This document shows positions 51,361-64,000 of a DNA stretch of 64,000 nt, piece after piece. Both the position numbers and the translations under genes were made by a program. The notes under the pieces were generated by a model. It did no database searches, was not told the DNA's origin, and saw only the letters and a list, made by a program, of their open reading frames with translations. Each line of letters opens with the position of its first letter. The stretch's first letter is position 1. The DNA is from Buxus sempervirens (lineage: Eukaryota; Streptophyta; Magnoliopsida; Buxales; Buxaceae), in assembly GCA_947561395.2 (NCBI GenBank), contig OX387183.1, positions 57,519,915 through 57,583,914 on the forward strand. The letters run 5' to 3'.

Positions 51361-53220
51361 CTAGGCTCTCACTGGTGTTTCGATTGCAACCTTTCCGGAG
51401 TACCTGACCTCTGATTTCTCATCACCTTCCCAGAGCTCAGGCAATGCTTCTCTTATGTTGTGAATGTTCTCTAATGCATAATCTGCACCCTTTGGTCTGT
51501 GGGAAGTGCCCACCTGCAGCACAACATTGGAAGTTGAGGAAGATAGGTTAGTTAGAGCAGATTTCCCATAATATCTCATAGCTTCAGTCAACAGAATTAA
51601 TGGCCCAGGTACATGTTTCCAAATGTCTTACCAGTACAGTGTGGAGACCAATTCGTTTCCCAGACTGGATGTTGCGAACGCTATCATCAAAGAACATCTG
51701 CAAGAGTGAGAAATGTTAAGCTGCATTCTTTGGGTCCAATATTTGCAAACTGGCTTAGGAGCTAATCTCTACCACATGTTTGGATGGCCACAAAAAGTGG
51801 TGAATTGTTGAAAACATGTCTCAGTAGATTAGAAGATTCACCACAATCAGGTTAGATGCTGATGGTCTTATAGCAAGACATCTTTTGTTAGAGCATCGTA
51901 AGCAGGTCACTGCATCATGGTGTTTAACACTTGTATGCCCATTCATTGTTATAATAACAAAATTTTTATGTCACAAGTAATTAATTAATTGTTTGCCATT
52001 TTAGCTTGCTTTCAATCAGCTAACTTCTATAGAGATTGCTTTATGGTTATCTTACTGTTTTTTGGGGATTGATGCTGGCAATCTTGAGAGCTCGTGCCAT
52101 GGCCTCTTCAGATGGTTTGCAGAACACAGGTGTCTTCGGCAATTCTGAACTAGAATTGGGCTGAGAGAAGTGCCCAATTATATCAAAAGGTTCACTAATA
52201 GAAGTAGTTCGTCCGGAGACTCCAAATTCAGAGTCATCCTCATTGTCAGAAGTGGTGCTCTTCTGCGTAGAGTTCAGAGTTTCGAAGCATATAACCCCCT
52301 CAAAGCAGTCCTCCAACCCAAGTCTGCTAAGTACTTTAGCTGCGTGGACCTTGTCTGCATTGGTGAAAATCTGTGAAATACGTACAGAAAGATGCTCATA
52401 AGAAAAACAGCTTTGCAGCAAAACTACTTACTGGCTGGCAATCTATTAATGAGAGAAGAAACTTACTACTTTACGGACAGGCAGGCTTAGTAAAAGGCTC
52501 CTTAGAACAGGGTCTGGCTTTAGGTTCTCATATGGCAATCTCCCATGAACAAAACTGAATATCGAAAAGAATAACACATTTCAATAAACAAATGCAAAGA
52601 GGAAAAAAGTAGTGGTGGAAGAAACAGGAGAAAGAGAAAGAAGGTGATCAGCACCTGTGGTAATCATCATAGTCAAAGTCATAGCCAATTGCCTGCAAAT
52701 GTAAAAATAGATGAAAACCCACAAAAAATTTCATCAATAACTTGTTTTTTCTATAACAGAAAAAAAATAAACCCCCCATTAATAAGATTAGAGCATGCAG
52801 AGAATTAAATACATACCCTCAGACCAGCCATAGTTGTCCCAAAATTCTTGTACAATAGATTGCACATATCGGACATTTTGCTTTCATGAATGCCAAGCTT
52901 CTGAATCATATAATCTAGAAAAGAGACCCCAAAGAAAAACCATGATTAGGTAATATTTAACAATTTGTAAGTGAACCCAAGCATGACCATCGACATGTAC
53001 CTCCTATATTCTTGCAGCATTCCGCAGCCAAACCAGAACTCATGGGATAAAGAGTATCATCTAGATCTGAAAGGTAAAAGAAAAAAAAAACTAATTGTTA
53101 AAATCCTACTTACAAATAGTCCAGTTGAAGAACAAAATGTTCTGTGAATGAAGACTTACCAAAGAGTAGGCACTCATATTTAGGTTGTTTTGCTTGTTGG
53201 TATCGGTGATCGTATTCCAT
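51361..53220 (-). CDS. HAD-superfamily hydrolase, SDT1/pyrimidine 5'-nucleotidase type
   Basis: Predicted exons: 53220-53160, 53066-53001, 52914-52817, 52692-52655, 52554-52467, 52370-52056, 51697-51632 and 51513-51361. They give 294 residues and the phases agree. HAD motif I is DLDDTLYP at 21-28, with catalytic Asp21 and Asp23 split over the first intron. Motif II is the Thr in VIFTNAD (about 120), motif III is Lys202 in FCKPSEEAM, and motif IV is FFDDS at 224-228. All four are intact, so it should be an active phosphatase, probably on nucleotides or a small phosphorylated metabolite. Yeast relatives (SDT1, PHM8) dephosphorylate nucleotides; the plant substrate is uncertain. A Ser/Asp-rich loop lies between motifs II and III. 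The start is at MEYDHRYQ; a leader intron ends just upstream, 6 bases before the ATG. Confidence 0.93.
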
Positions 53221-54695
53221 TTTGATCTGAGAAGCATAAAAGACAATGAAATCAAGTGATAATTAAGCACAAGATACACAAAGCTACAATCAATAAAGAA
53301 TAAAATTGTTTCCATTGTATGGCCCACCATACTCTTTTCACGCTAGTATAATGATTCAGGCACTAGATCTTTAGCCGATTGAATTGGATCAGCAAAAAAT
53401 TGAAAAATGGAGATGAATAACTGATAAAAAATATAAAAAAAAATTTATTTAAAAGGAAACATCAATCTCATTGGACATCAACAAAGAGAAAAGAGGAGAA
53501 AAACTTAAAAGTAAAGCTTCTGTTAAAAGGGAAAGCCCTTTCCACATATGTAACATTAAAGAACCAAAGTACAACTCATGACATCAAGTTGCTCCACTAA
53601 CTCATATGGAGTGGACAATAAAGAGAACTAAAGGGAAAAAAACGAGAAAGAAACAAAGGATTGGGTCATAAGAAGGATAAAGTTCAAAAAGAGAGAAAAA
53701 GGAACAAGGGGGAGAAAAAACATAAATTTAGACTATGAAATGGAAATGTGCAAACAATGTCAAACTTGTTGCCTCATTCTCTATATAACTGTGACAGATT
53801 GGATATAAGAACATAAAGTTCAAAGAACAAGACGAAAAACAAAAACAAGAAAAAAAGAAAAAGCAAATGACTCCAATTTTTCTTACAGCTTGAACTTGAA
53901 GAACAGGATATATAAAAAGAAAATGAATGTTTCAATGAAAAGGGGACATCTTTGAAAATTACACTCCGTATCCGGAGCTTAAACACAAATTTAGGTTGCG
54001 ACTAGAAATTTTCAGCAAAATCCAAATATTAACCGCATTCTGTTTATGATAGTAATAGACTCCTTAATGAAAACGATCCAAATAGAAATTTAAATCAGAA
54101 GTTCAGTATTTACGATCTCAAATCAAAAGCGGGTTACAAACCTCAAAAACATTAGGGAGTAACTTCAAACTTGTAAATCAAGAAGCATAAATGGCATTTT
54201 GAAGCAGTTCTCGAAAAAATTCCGTCGTCAACGTTCGAAAAGCCCCATCTTTCAGCGACGGATCAATGACAGAACAGAAAGAGAAAAACCCGAAACAATA
54301 ATCGGAAACTAAACTCGAAAAGAAAAAGAAAAATTACTTTGGGATTATCAAACACAATGCAAGAACAGAACGAAACCTAAGACAACGAAGAATCATCTAA
54401 AATGCCAGCATTATTCCACATCCACAAAACAGAAACATAAGAAACGAAGTAACAACTAAATAAGGCATTCGAACTACTAAGGAATAAAATCAAGACGAAC
54501 AAAATCACTAGACATGATAAAAAAAAAAAATTTTGAAGAAAGTATTCGAACTGCAGAAACGCACCAGATTAAAATGGCCGATATGGGAGACAAATCACAA
54601 CAGAGAGAGCGAGAGAGCGCGCAACAGAGAAGAAAAGATATGAGAATACTGAACAATGCAGGAGGAGGAGGGAAGAAACAGAAGACAGAGACGGG
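53221..54695 (-). other. Leader and leader intron of the HAD gene
   Basis: An acceptor (cttctcag) lies 6 bases before the HAD start codon on the minus strand. The intron is purine/A-rich on the plus strand. The likely first leader exon (about 54570-54665) is CT-rich when read in the gene direction. Intron length would be about 1.3 kb. Confidence 0.5.
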
Positions 54696-54703
54696 TTTAA
54701 ATA
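54696..54703 (-). promoter_or_regulatory. Probable TATA box of the HAD gene
   Basis: The minus-strand word TATTTAAA is followed about 30 bases downstream by a CT-rich stretch typical of plant transcription starts. It matches the leader layout described for this gene. Confidence 0.45.
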
Positions 54704-54744
54704 GGCAAACCGTTGAATCTCTCCATCAAACTCGATTAAAAAAT

Positions 54745-54787
54745 TACTTTTTAAAATATATTTTTTTTGGTAGAATACTTTTTAAAA
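54745..54787. repeat. T-tract micro-insertion with 12-bp flanking repeats
   Basis: The sequence tactttttaaaa at 54745-54756 is repeated at 54776-54787 around tatattttttttggtagaa. On the minus strand the insert reads TTCTACC followed by A's, the same tail style as the two at 5344-5440. Confidence 0.55.
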
Positions 54788-55170
54788 GATAGATAAAATC
54801 ACTTTCTTGCGGGAAAAGAAAAAGTAGAAAAAGGCGTCTTCCTTCCTGTTTCTCGTGATATTTTATTGGTTGTAGCCTGTAAAGCGTGTAATATTCGGAT
54901 TCGTACTTTCTGGAATCTCGCTTTCTCTCTCAACGCACGGATTTCACGACGTTGTCATTGGCCCCTCATCTTGTTTATAATTACGCGAACGCCACTCCCG
55001 GGAAAAATCAAAGCCATTCCCTTGACATGGGCTTCCAGATTCCAACACTTGTCTTACCCTTGAAGCCTGGCTTTGTTGAATTTTTGGTCTTCGAAATATT
55101 ACAAAGCTCAGTGTACTAAAATAGCCCTAAGTTTTTGGAATAATTAACAAATAGGCAAACGCGTTCGTAT

Positions 55171-55227
55171 CACGTCAGGCATGCACGTGTATATCGTGGT
55201 GATCAAAGGCACCGACTTGTACACGTG
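55171..55227. promoter_or_regulatory. G-box/ABRE-like cluster
   Basis: There are two CACGTG cores at 55184-55189 and 55222-55227, the second inside acacgtgtcg, an ABRE-like context. A cacgtca word lies at 55171-55177. The cluster lies about 500 bases upstream of the likely HAD promoter. Such clusters bind bZIP or bHLH factors. A regulatory role for this gene is inference only. Confidence 0.4.
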
Positions 55228-56140
55228 TCGCGTCAGCATCGGTGGCATAATTAATAAGCCTCAACTGCCATCGTCTTCGTTCGAATCACATAGGCCACAC
55301 TACAGTCCACAGGTTATTCTTCTTATTCTCTGTTTGTCTACTCATTCTCAACAAGTTTTATTTCAATTATCATTTTAAGGGTGTGAATAATGAAAGAATC
55401 TTCTATTCGATGGAAGGAAGACTCTGGAGAGAAGAGGGCAAATGGAGAATGAGAAGGCATGATGCAAAGCATTCCATTTCAATAGCTGGATTTCCATCCC
55501 CAAGCAAGTCATATGTGTCCTTTAATCAAATAGAAAGGTGCCACACTGCCCCAAAAAAATCTGTCAAAGGGGTAGCTAGCAAAGGAGATTTGCTATCTTT
55601 CAAGAGAACCCATCAAGCGATTGACACATATCTCCTAATTTAATATTTATGGGGCATTGAATGGCAAGAATCCACAAGTTATTTCACATAATGCCTATTA
55701 AATCCTGTTAAATGGTAGCCAGGAAGGAGTATAAGATTGATAAGCATCCTTGATTTATATTTCCCTAATGGATTGTAGTTGTTTGTCTGCTTGCTTCCAT
55801 CAAATGTTTAATGGAAAAATGATCTCTACATCCTCTCCTGTTTGCTTTTGGACTTTCACAATTTATTACGACTTTTACCTTTGAATTATTACTTCTTTTA
55901 CAAAACCAGGTGAAATGAGATCCCGCAGCATCCATAGGTTTGCGCTGATTTCTGCTTAATAAGATAATAGTTTATGGTGTTAAATCCTTTTTAAAATCAA
56001 GATAGCCTTAATAAGATGGGTTATATCCTTTACAACAATCAAACCTGTGTAAAAGGTAAAAGGTGCTCGATCTTACCCAAATACTATTTGCCACATTAGG
56101 AACCGGAATTTAATAAAATGTGAAATCCTTTTTTACATAA
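55228..56140. other. Spacer, nothing recognised
   Basis: An open frame at 55383-55643 (86 codons) shows no family features. The rest is AT-rich and without clear repeats. Confidence 0.5.
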
Positions 56141-56303
56141 GATGAAGGAGAGATAATTTTTCTTGTACTTGGTTGTATTCCCTCTATTGTTTTTGTACAA
56201 TTTTCCTTTTGATGATGCACGGAGAGATCTTTTGACGGTATTGTTCTAGTTTAATAAAATTCTTGTTTTCCCATTAAAAAAAAAAAGAATGATGAAGGAG
56301 AGA
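56141..56303 (+). mobile_element. 5'-truncated LINE (L1-like) 3' end with 13-bp target duplication
   Basis: The sequence gatgaaggagaga at 56141-56153 is repeated at 56291-56303. Between them are about 137 bases ending in aataaaattcttgttttc, cccatt and a run of 11-12 A's. A tail ending in a poly(A), flanked by a target duplication and lacking a left terminal motif, is diagnostic of target-primed retroposition. The sequence style fits a plant L1 3' untranslated region. There is no coding sequence; it is severely 5'-truncated. Confidence 0.75.
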
Positions 56304-56352
56304 GAAAAATATGAGTATATATTAGTTGCTAACGTGGAAACCAGAACTTCGA

Positions 56353-56574
56353 GGGATGAAATCGTCTAATGCAGAAGCCTAAGACATATATTACATGTCA
56401 TGTGAGATACTACACGTGAAACATTTCACGGCCTATGTTTTTTCACATTCTTTAATATGAAAACACACATTCATATTGAAAAAAAATAAGTCACATTCAT
56501 AGCTATTAGATGTTGCACATCAACATCTCACACAGAATTCTCCATAGGCTCCTCCAAGAGACGATTTTATGACC
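56353..56574. mobile_element. Foldback MITE, ATCGTC family copy C
   Basis: The left end gggatgaaatcgtct is inverted at the right end as agacgattttatgac. The inside has gtgagata and catttcacgg halves resembling the hairpin of copy A, and a second pair gatgttgcac/catctcac. No matching target duplication is left. It is non-coding. Confidence 0.65.
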
Positions 56575-59500
56575 AATTGAGTATGGTCGAGCACCTGTTA
56601 CGAGCAAGGTCATATAGGGGTTATATTATTATTATTATTATTGTTATTATTTATTTATACTATTAATAAAGAGAAGATGGGGAAATGTTCCTTCTAGATT
56701 TTGGCCCTTTTTTTTTTTTTTCCAAACATTATCCTTCCCAAACAAAACAATCCCTCACAATTGTAACTATCTTGGGCTGTTTATCAAAGTAAGCCAACAT
56801 TTTTTACGCGTGTAACGCGTGCAGCCCCTAGTATATTGAAATAAAACGCTGAATCACTTTGAGAAAGTTTCAAAAGTGGAATAAACGAATCATATGGTTC
56901 AAACAATTTTCTAATCCTCTGGTATAACGAAGCACATTCAATGGTCTTTAAGTTTTTTTTCTCTTACACGTTTTCTAATGTCAATCTGAACGCAAGAAAA
57001 ACCCCTATTTTGGATTCTTAAGATAATCCCAAACCCCAATCATTCCGTTCGATCGACACGACAACAGAATGACAATCCAAATTGCTGAGCGAGGGGGGTC
57101 ATCGTCAGTTCTGAAGTATTATATAATTGTGGACCGTGCCGCCACTAATAATGTGAAAGCGACTAACCTTGTGCTCTGAACGCAATTACAGCTTTGTTGT
57201 AAGACATAATACAATCAAATAACATAACCAAACGTTAATAATTGGCACCTTAGGTTCTGCAGAGATGAATAAACAAAGCAGATAAAACACAAAAAGAATG
57301 ACGTGAAAAGGGCCACGAAAGGAAAATTAGGAGACCCATTCACCAGATGCTGAAACTCCAGCTATGCGTTTGACGTTTGAAAGCAACATCTGAAAGAGGA
57401 GTCAGTGGTGGGCTGTGGCTCTGAAAGGACCATTTCTAACGCTTTTGATTTTGAATTCTTTCCTTCCCCTCAATTATTTCAACCACCTGGGGTTGGCCAT
57501 GACTAAGACATGCTTAGACTGATTAATTATTATTAGGGTCGCTTAATTTCTCCCTTTCCCTCCTCTAATAGTTGAGGTCGATTGACCATGAAAGCTACAG
57601 TGGCCAACGTAGAAACTTTGGATGCTAGTTACCACATGATTGAACAAATTTTTATTGTTTATGAAGATCCGTTATCTATGTTTTACTCTATTTTTTGAGG
57701 ATTTAGTCGTGTACTATGGGCAACACCGCCATATAGAAGATACTTGGGAATTGGGATTTTGGCTGTCATGTGGAAATTAATTGTTTTAGGTGATTTTTAA
57801 TATAGCAAGTAGGATTTTTTTCTTAGGGTTGTTTCAGTAGGGAGGAGATTCTGAGGGGAGAAGTACACAGCCAATAATGCAAGCTAGCAAGAAGAAATAT
57901 CTTAGCTAACTTTCAAAGTTGAAGATCTTACAGTTAAGCATGACTGGCAAGGGTGGTTCATGAGAATTTAGATGCTTAGTTTTGGAAGCACAATACCAAT
58001 AATGCAGGCAATAAAACAAACTAGTAAGCTCAGAAGTCAGAACACTAGAATACAGACAGATAAATAAAAAGGGAAGTTCAAAAAATATCCTTGCCCAACT
58101 ACTTGAAATATAGTCCAGCTGGTACTTTTGTAGATGGTACTAGATATAGAGGTACCATCACACCATGGCAAATAAAGCAAACACCAGCAAATTAATGTAA
58201 GTTATCCCTCTCTTCTAGGTGAAAGCTAGTAGGCTGTATCTTTTACTGCTTTCCTTTTTCAATAACTGCCAAATATTATTTGAAAGAATTAGCACATCCA
58301 CAAACAAACATTCAGAAGAAAGTGTAGTCCATACATGAACCAGTCAACATGAAGTCCCTATCCAACCTCCTCCCAAAATTAAAGGGACCCTTTTCATCGA
58401 ATATGATTCCCTGAGTTGATGGCTGATATGCTTCAGCTTAGCTTTCACATATGCTCATCCCTTGTTTGGAATGTGGACACCATTACCTACAGCACACAAC
58501 TTCATTTACTGAAAAATTAATTGATGGCTCCATAGCCATTGTCATTTGTCCTATCATTACTCCATTATACAACACTTGTTTTGTCACCTACACATCAATC
58601 ATGACAGCAATCTTATTATGATCATCATTCTCTTGAATTATGAGGATCTAATAGTAAGGAATATATAATAAAAATATATATTTTTTGCCATAATCATCGA
58701 AGAGGCTGACCCAGCAAATGGGGACTACTAATGCATGAAGTCTAAATGTGATTAATTATGGTGTCATGACCCTAGGATGATTGTTATTAGAAACAATCAC
58801 AAGGCCAAAACGTCAACATAAAAACAAATTAAAGCTGATTTAAGCTTTACAGATGCAAAGCAAATTCATTCCATTCTTATCGCCTAATCACCACCAGTAA
58901 CAGTTGTGGTGTAAAATCAACAGATCCCAACCACATCATTCCGATCGTTGTTGGAAACCCCATCTGTTTTCAACATCATCCAAGGGACATCGGACGTGGA
59001 CTGATGCACAGCAAACACAATCAGACGAAAAGGCTCTCAAAGCAAATAAGAAAAGTTAAACCACTATGAAATTTCATCAGGTAGAGACGTTACCGATGAG
59101 CTAAATTATTCCTTTCTTGATGATGAATAATTTTGTGGCGTAAGAGTTCCAAAATTTCTGGGCATCCAAATTCCCTTATCAACTGTTGGATAAGGATTAA
59201 TTGTTTTTGTAACTTACACTGATAAGTAATAAACTTCCTTTGCATCTTCTAACCAAACACATATAAATACCTCTTTGACTATTCACTCCCTTTTACCTGT
59301 GTTGGTATGTCTTTAGGCACAACACACAACCATTATTCTACCATTGCCTGCTGGTTCTCAATTCATTCCTTACCATATTTCACAAATTCAGGTATTCTGT
59401 AAATTGAATCCATCACCGCTCAACTCCCTTGATCCCATAGAAAATTAGAGATATATTTCTTGACAAATAGTTATCTAAAAATATATTCTAGATCAGGACA

Positions 59501-59674
59501 TGAAACAGAAGATATATTTCTTGACAAAAAATAAATATATTTTTTTTATATTTTTTTGGGGAAAAATACAACTACATAAAAAATGATGATTTGTACATTT
59601 CTTTTAGTTAGCATGTTGGAAACTGTAAAAAAAATATTTCCATTAATGTACAGCCCAAAAATACCTTTCAATCA
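56575..59674. other. 3.1-kb spacer before the FtsH gene
   Basis: There is an (ATT)n tract near 56625-56655 and a direct repeat agatatatttcttgacaaa near 59450 and 59511. The end adjoining 59675 is the FtsH 3' untranslated region. No gene was recognised on either strand. Confidence 0.5.
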
Positions 59675-62444
<2,770 letters not shown>

Positions 62445-64000
62445 CTGTGATTAATGACACTCCAAAGAGCATGGAATCACAATGTCAAATTCATATTCAA
62501 CATGAAATTAACACAAGTAATGAAACAAGAAATCTAACATTACCAGTAACATAAAAAAAGCAGGCAATAAAAGGAACAATATCACATTAATAGACAATAC
62601 GTGTCCAACTATATATATATCAAAGGTGCTTTGATAAAAATATCTGAACATAAAGCTCAGCTTTGATAGGTATACAAGAGACAGCTAATAGTGCCGAATT
62701 GTAACATTAAATTCATATCCATGGATGGCATCAGCCATAAACTCAGCAATATAAATTTATAACATAAAAACTGCTAATGAAATGCAACATGTATAGCAAA
62801 GCTGAATTCAGATACAACTAGTGGATACACATGCATACTGCACGTAGGGTTTCCACCTCTTCTGAATATCTGATGGTTAAAAACTACATCTGATGAGGTA
62901 GCTATTCAGCAGACATGGTGTTCAAGTAACTTGTTTGGGAGATGAAAGTCACCCAAATAAAGTAAAGAGCATTTTATAGGAACCATATATTGAGTTAGAA
63001 TCTTCTGCGTTCATTGTATAAATATACAGATGAGCAGAGGATGTGCTTTTATTTCCAGTATCTACTTAAGAACACATGGGCAGGTTAAAGTTCATAAAAT
63101 AAAAGGATGGCATTGACTGGAACTTCACGACGAAAAAGAGCTTTCATGGACACACAAAGCTCCATGACAGAGAAGCAAAGGATCATAAACATGATCCATG
63201 ATTCATAGGAGTAACTTCATCAGCTTAATGCAACCATTGTCTTCAACGCCAATGGGAAACCAAATGTCTTACAATAATAAAATAACTATTCAACAAGCTC
63301 AACTATTTTTGCATGCATTTTTCGAAAGTGGAATCAATAGCATACTTATTTATTTGTGATATCTTGTTTGGAGTTTTATCTTAAGGAATTTTAGTTTGAA
63401 GTAAGCTATACCTAGGAGACTAGAGGAGCTCCTCTGCAATTAGGGCAGCAGGAGAGGTAGGATTAGAAAAAACTTTATTGTGAAATATGTCCCTTTTGCT
63501 ATTGGTTGGACCACTTGGAAAGTAAGAAATGGAAAAATCTTCAAAGTCGATAATAGCATTCATGTATTCATAAATCACAAGATCCCTATTATTACTTGGG
63601 TGGAATATCCCTTTTTTTTTTGGGCCAAACTCAACTAGGACTTGCCCAGCACAACCTGAGCTCATAAGATTTGAGGTCGGCTTAGCCTAAGTCTTGACGC
63701 TGAAAAATAGACCGATGTGATATCACCCTTCAATTTGAATTAGAAAAAGCAATATCTCTATTGACCAAAAATTTGAATTTCAATAATTTCTTATCAAACA
63801 TGATTTCACCCAATTATGTGGGTTTTTATTTCATGGGGTACGGACCCATCCAGGGCATCTAGGGTACAGAACAATCCCCTTAATTACAACTCTAAAATAT
63901 TAGAAAGAACACTTTGATTCTAACTTAATTCACAAGACTCGATTACTTATATGGTTAGGATTGATTTGGTTTGTTTTAATTGCAACTGAACCCGATTTAG
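62445..64000 (-). other. FtsH intron and end of window
   Basis: No further FtsH exon could be found here, so the intron upstream of the first visible exon appears to exceed 1.5 kb. The last 400 bases carry ggtttggtttgtttt- and aacccgattt-type words resembling the foldback element at 4640-5340, perhaps another copy cut by the window edge. Confidence 0.4.

Noticed and set aside
55383-55643. 86-codon plus-strand frame
   Set aside because: No family resemblance, no splice or promoter context, and a length expected by chance.
63420-63665. 81-codon minus-strand frame as an upstream FtsH exon
   Set aside because: It lacks the presequence or transmembrane features expected there, and its composition does not match the family.

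Overview
The window is plant nuclear DNA, almost certainly from a dicot. Genes have many exons with GT-AG introns and AT-rich introns and spacers. They are separated by kilobases of transposon debris, and the products are plant-type: plastid-targeted YidD, a LISCL-type GRAS factor, an ORP3-type lipid-binding protein and a plant telomere-binding protein with ubiquitin-like plus Myb domains. No bacterial operon, viral genome, CRISPR array or biosynthetic cluster is present.

Layout. 1-6600: repeat-derived DNA (an LTR-like end, a GC-rich minisatellite, a 147-bp tandem array, a foldback-like AT-rich element). 6816-14069 (+): oxysterol-binding protein-related protein, ORP3 type, 10 exons. 20165-24273 (+): telomere repeat-binding protein, 9 exons, behind a long leader with upstream ORFs. 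25.6-29.6 kb: a cluster of small inverted-repeat elements. 31074-33521 (+): intronless GRAS gene. 35936-37037 (-): plastid YidD-type protein, 5 exons. 39295-45365 (-): MPP6-type exosome cofactor, 5 exons, with a 5-kb second intron filled by a nested, broken Ty3/gypsy fossil. 46836-50331 (-): plastid NAD(P)-binding Rossmann protein, 7 exons. 51361-53220 (-): HAD-type phosphatase, 8 exons. 54.7-59.6 kb: spacer with a truncated LINE and a foldback element. 59675 to beyond 62444 (-): the 3' four exons of a mitochondrial m-AAA FtsH protease (FTSH3/FTSH10 type); its 5' end lies outside the window.

These genes do not form one pathway. They are unrelated housekeeping and regulatory genes: lipid transfer, telomere binding, transcription, organelle protein biogenesis, RNA processing and organelle proteolysis. 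What links them is gene order. From memory, ORP3C, TRP1, the GRAS gene SCL11, the MPP6-like gene and a HAD hydrolase lie in the same order in Arabidopsis (At5g59420 to At5g59480), so this looks like an old conserved block into which YidD and Rossmann genes are interleaved.

The less explained material is in the spacers: long-TIR elements, a three-copy foldback family with ATCGTC ends, a 147-bp tandem array, near-bare poly(A) insertions flanked by direct repeats, three uORFs in the telomere-binding gene, and an orphan exon-like stretch at 38917-39103. No defence-type or otherwise new gene system is evident.
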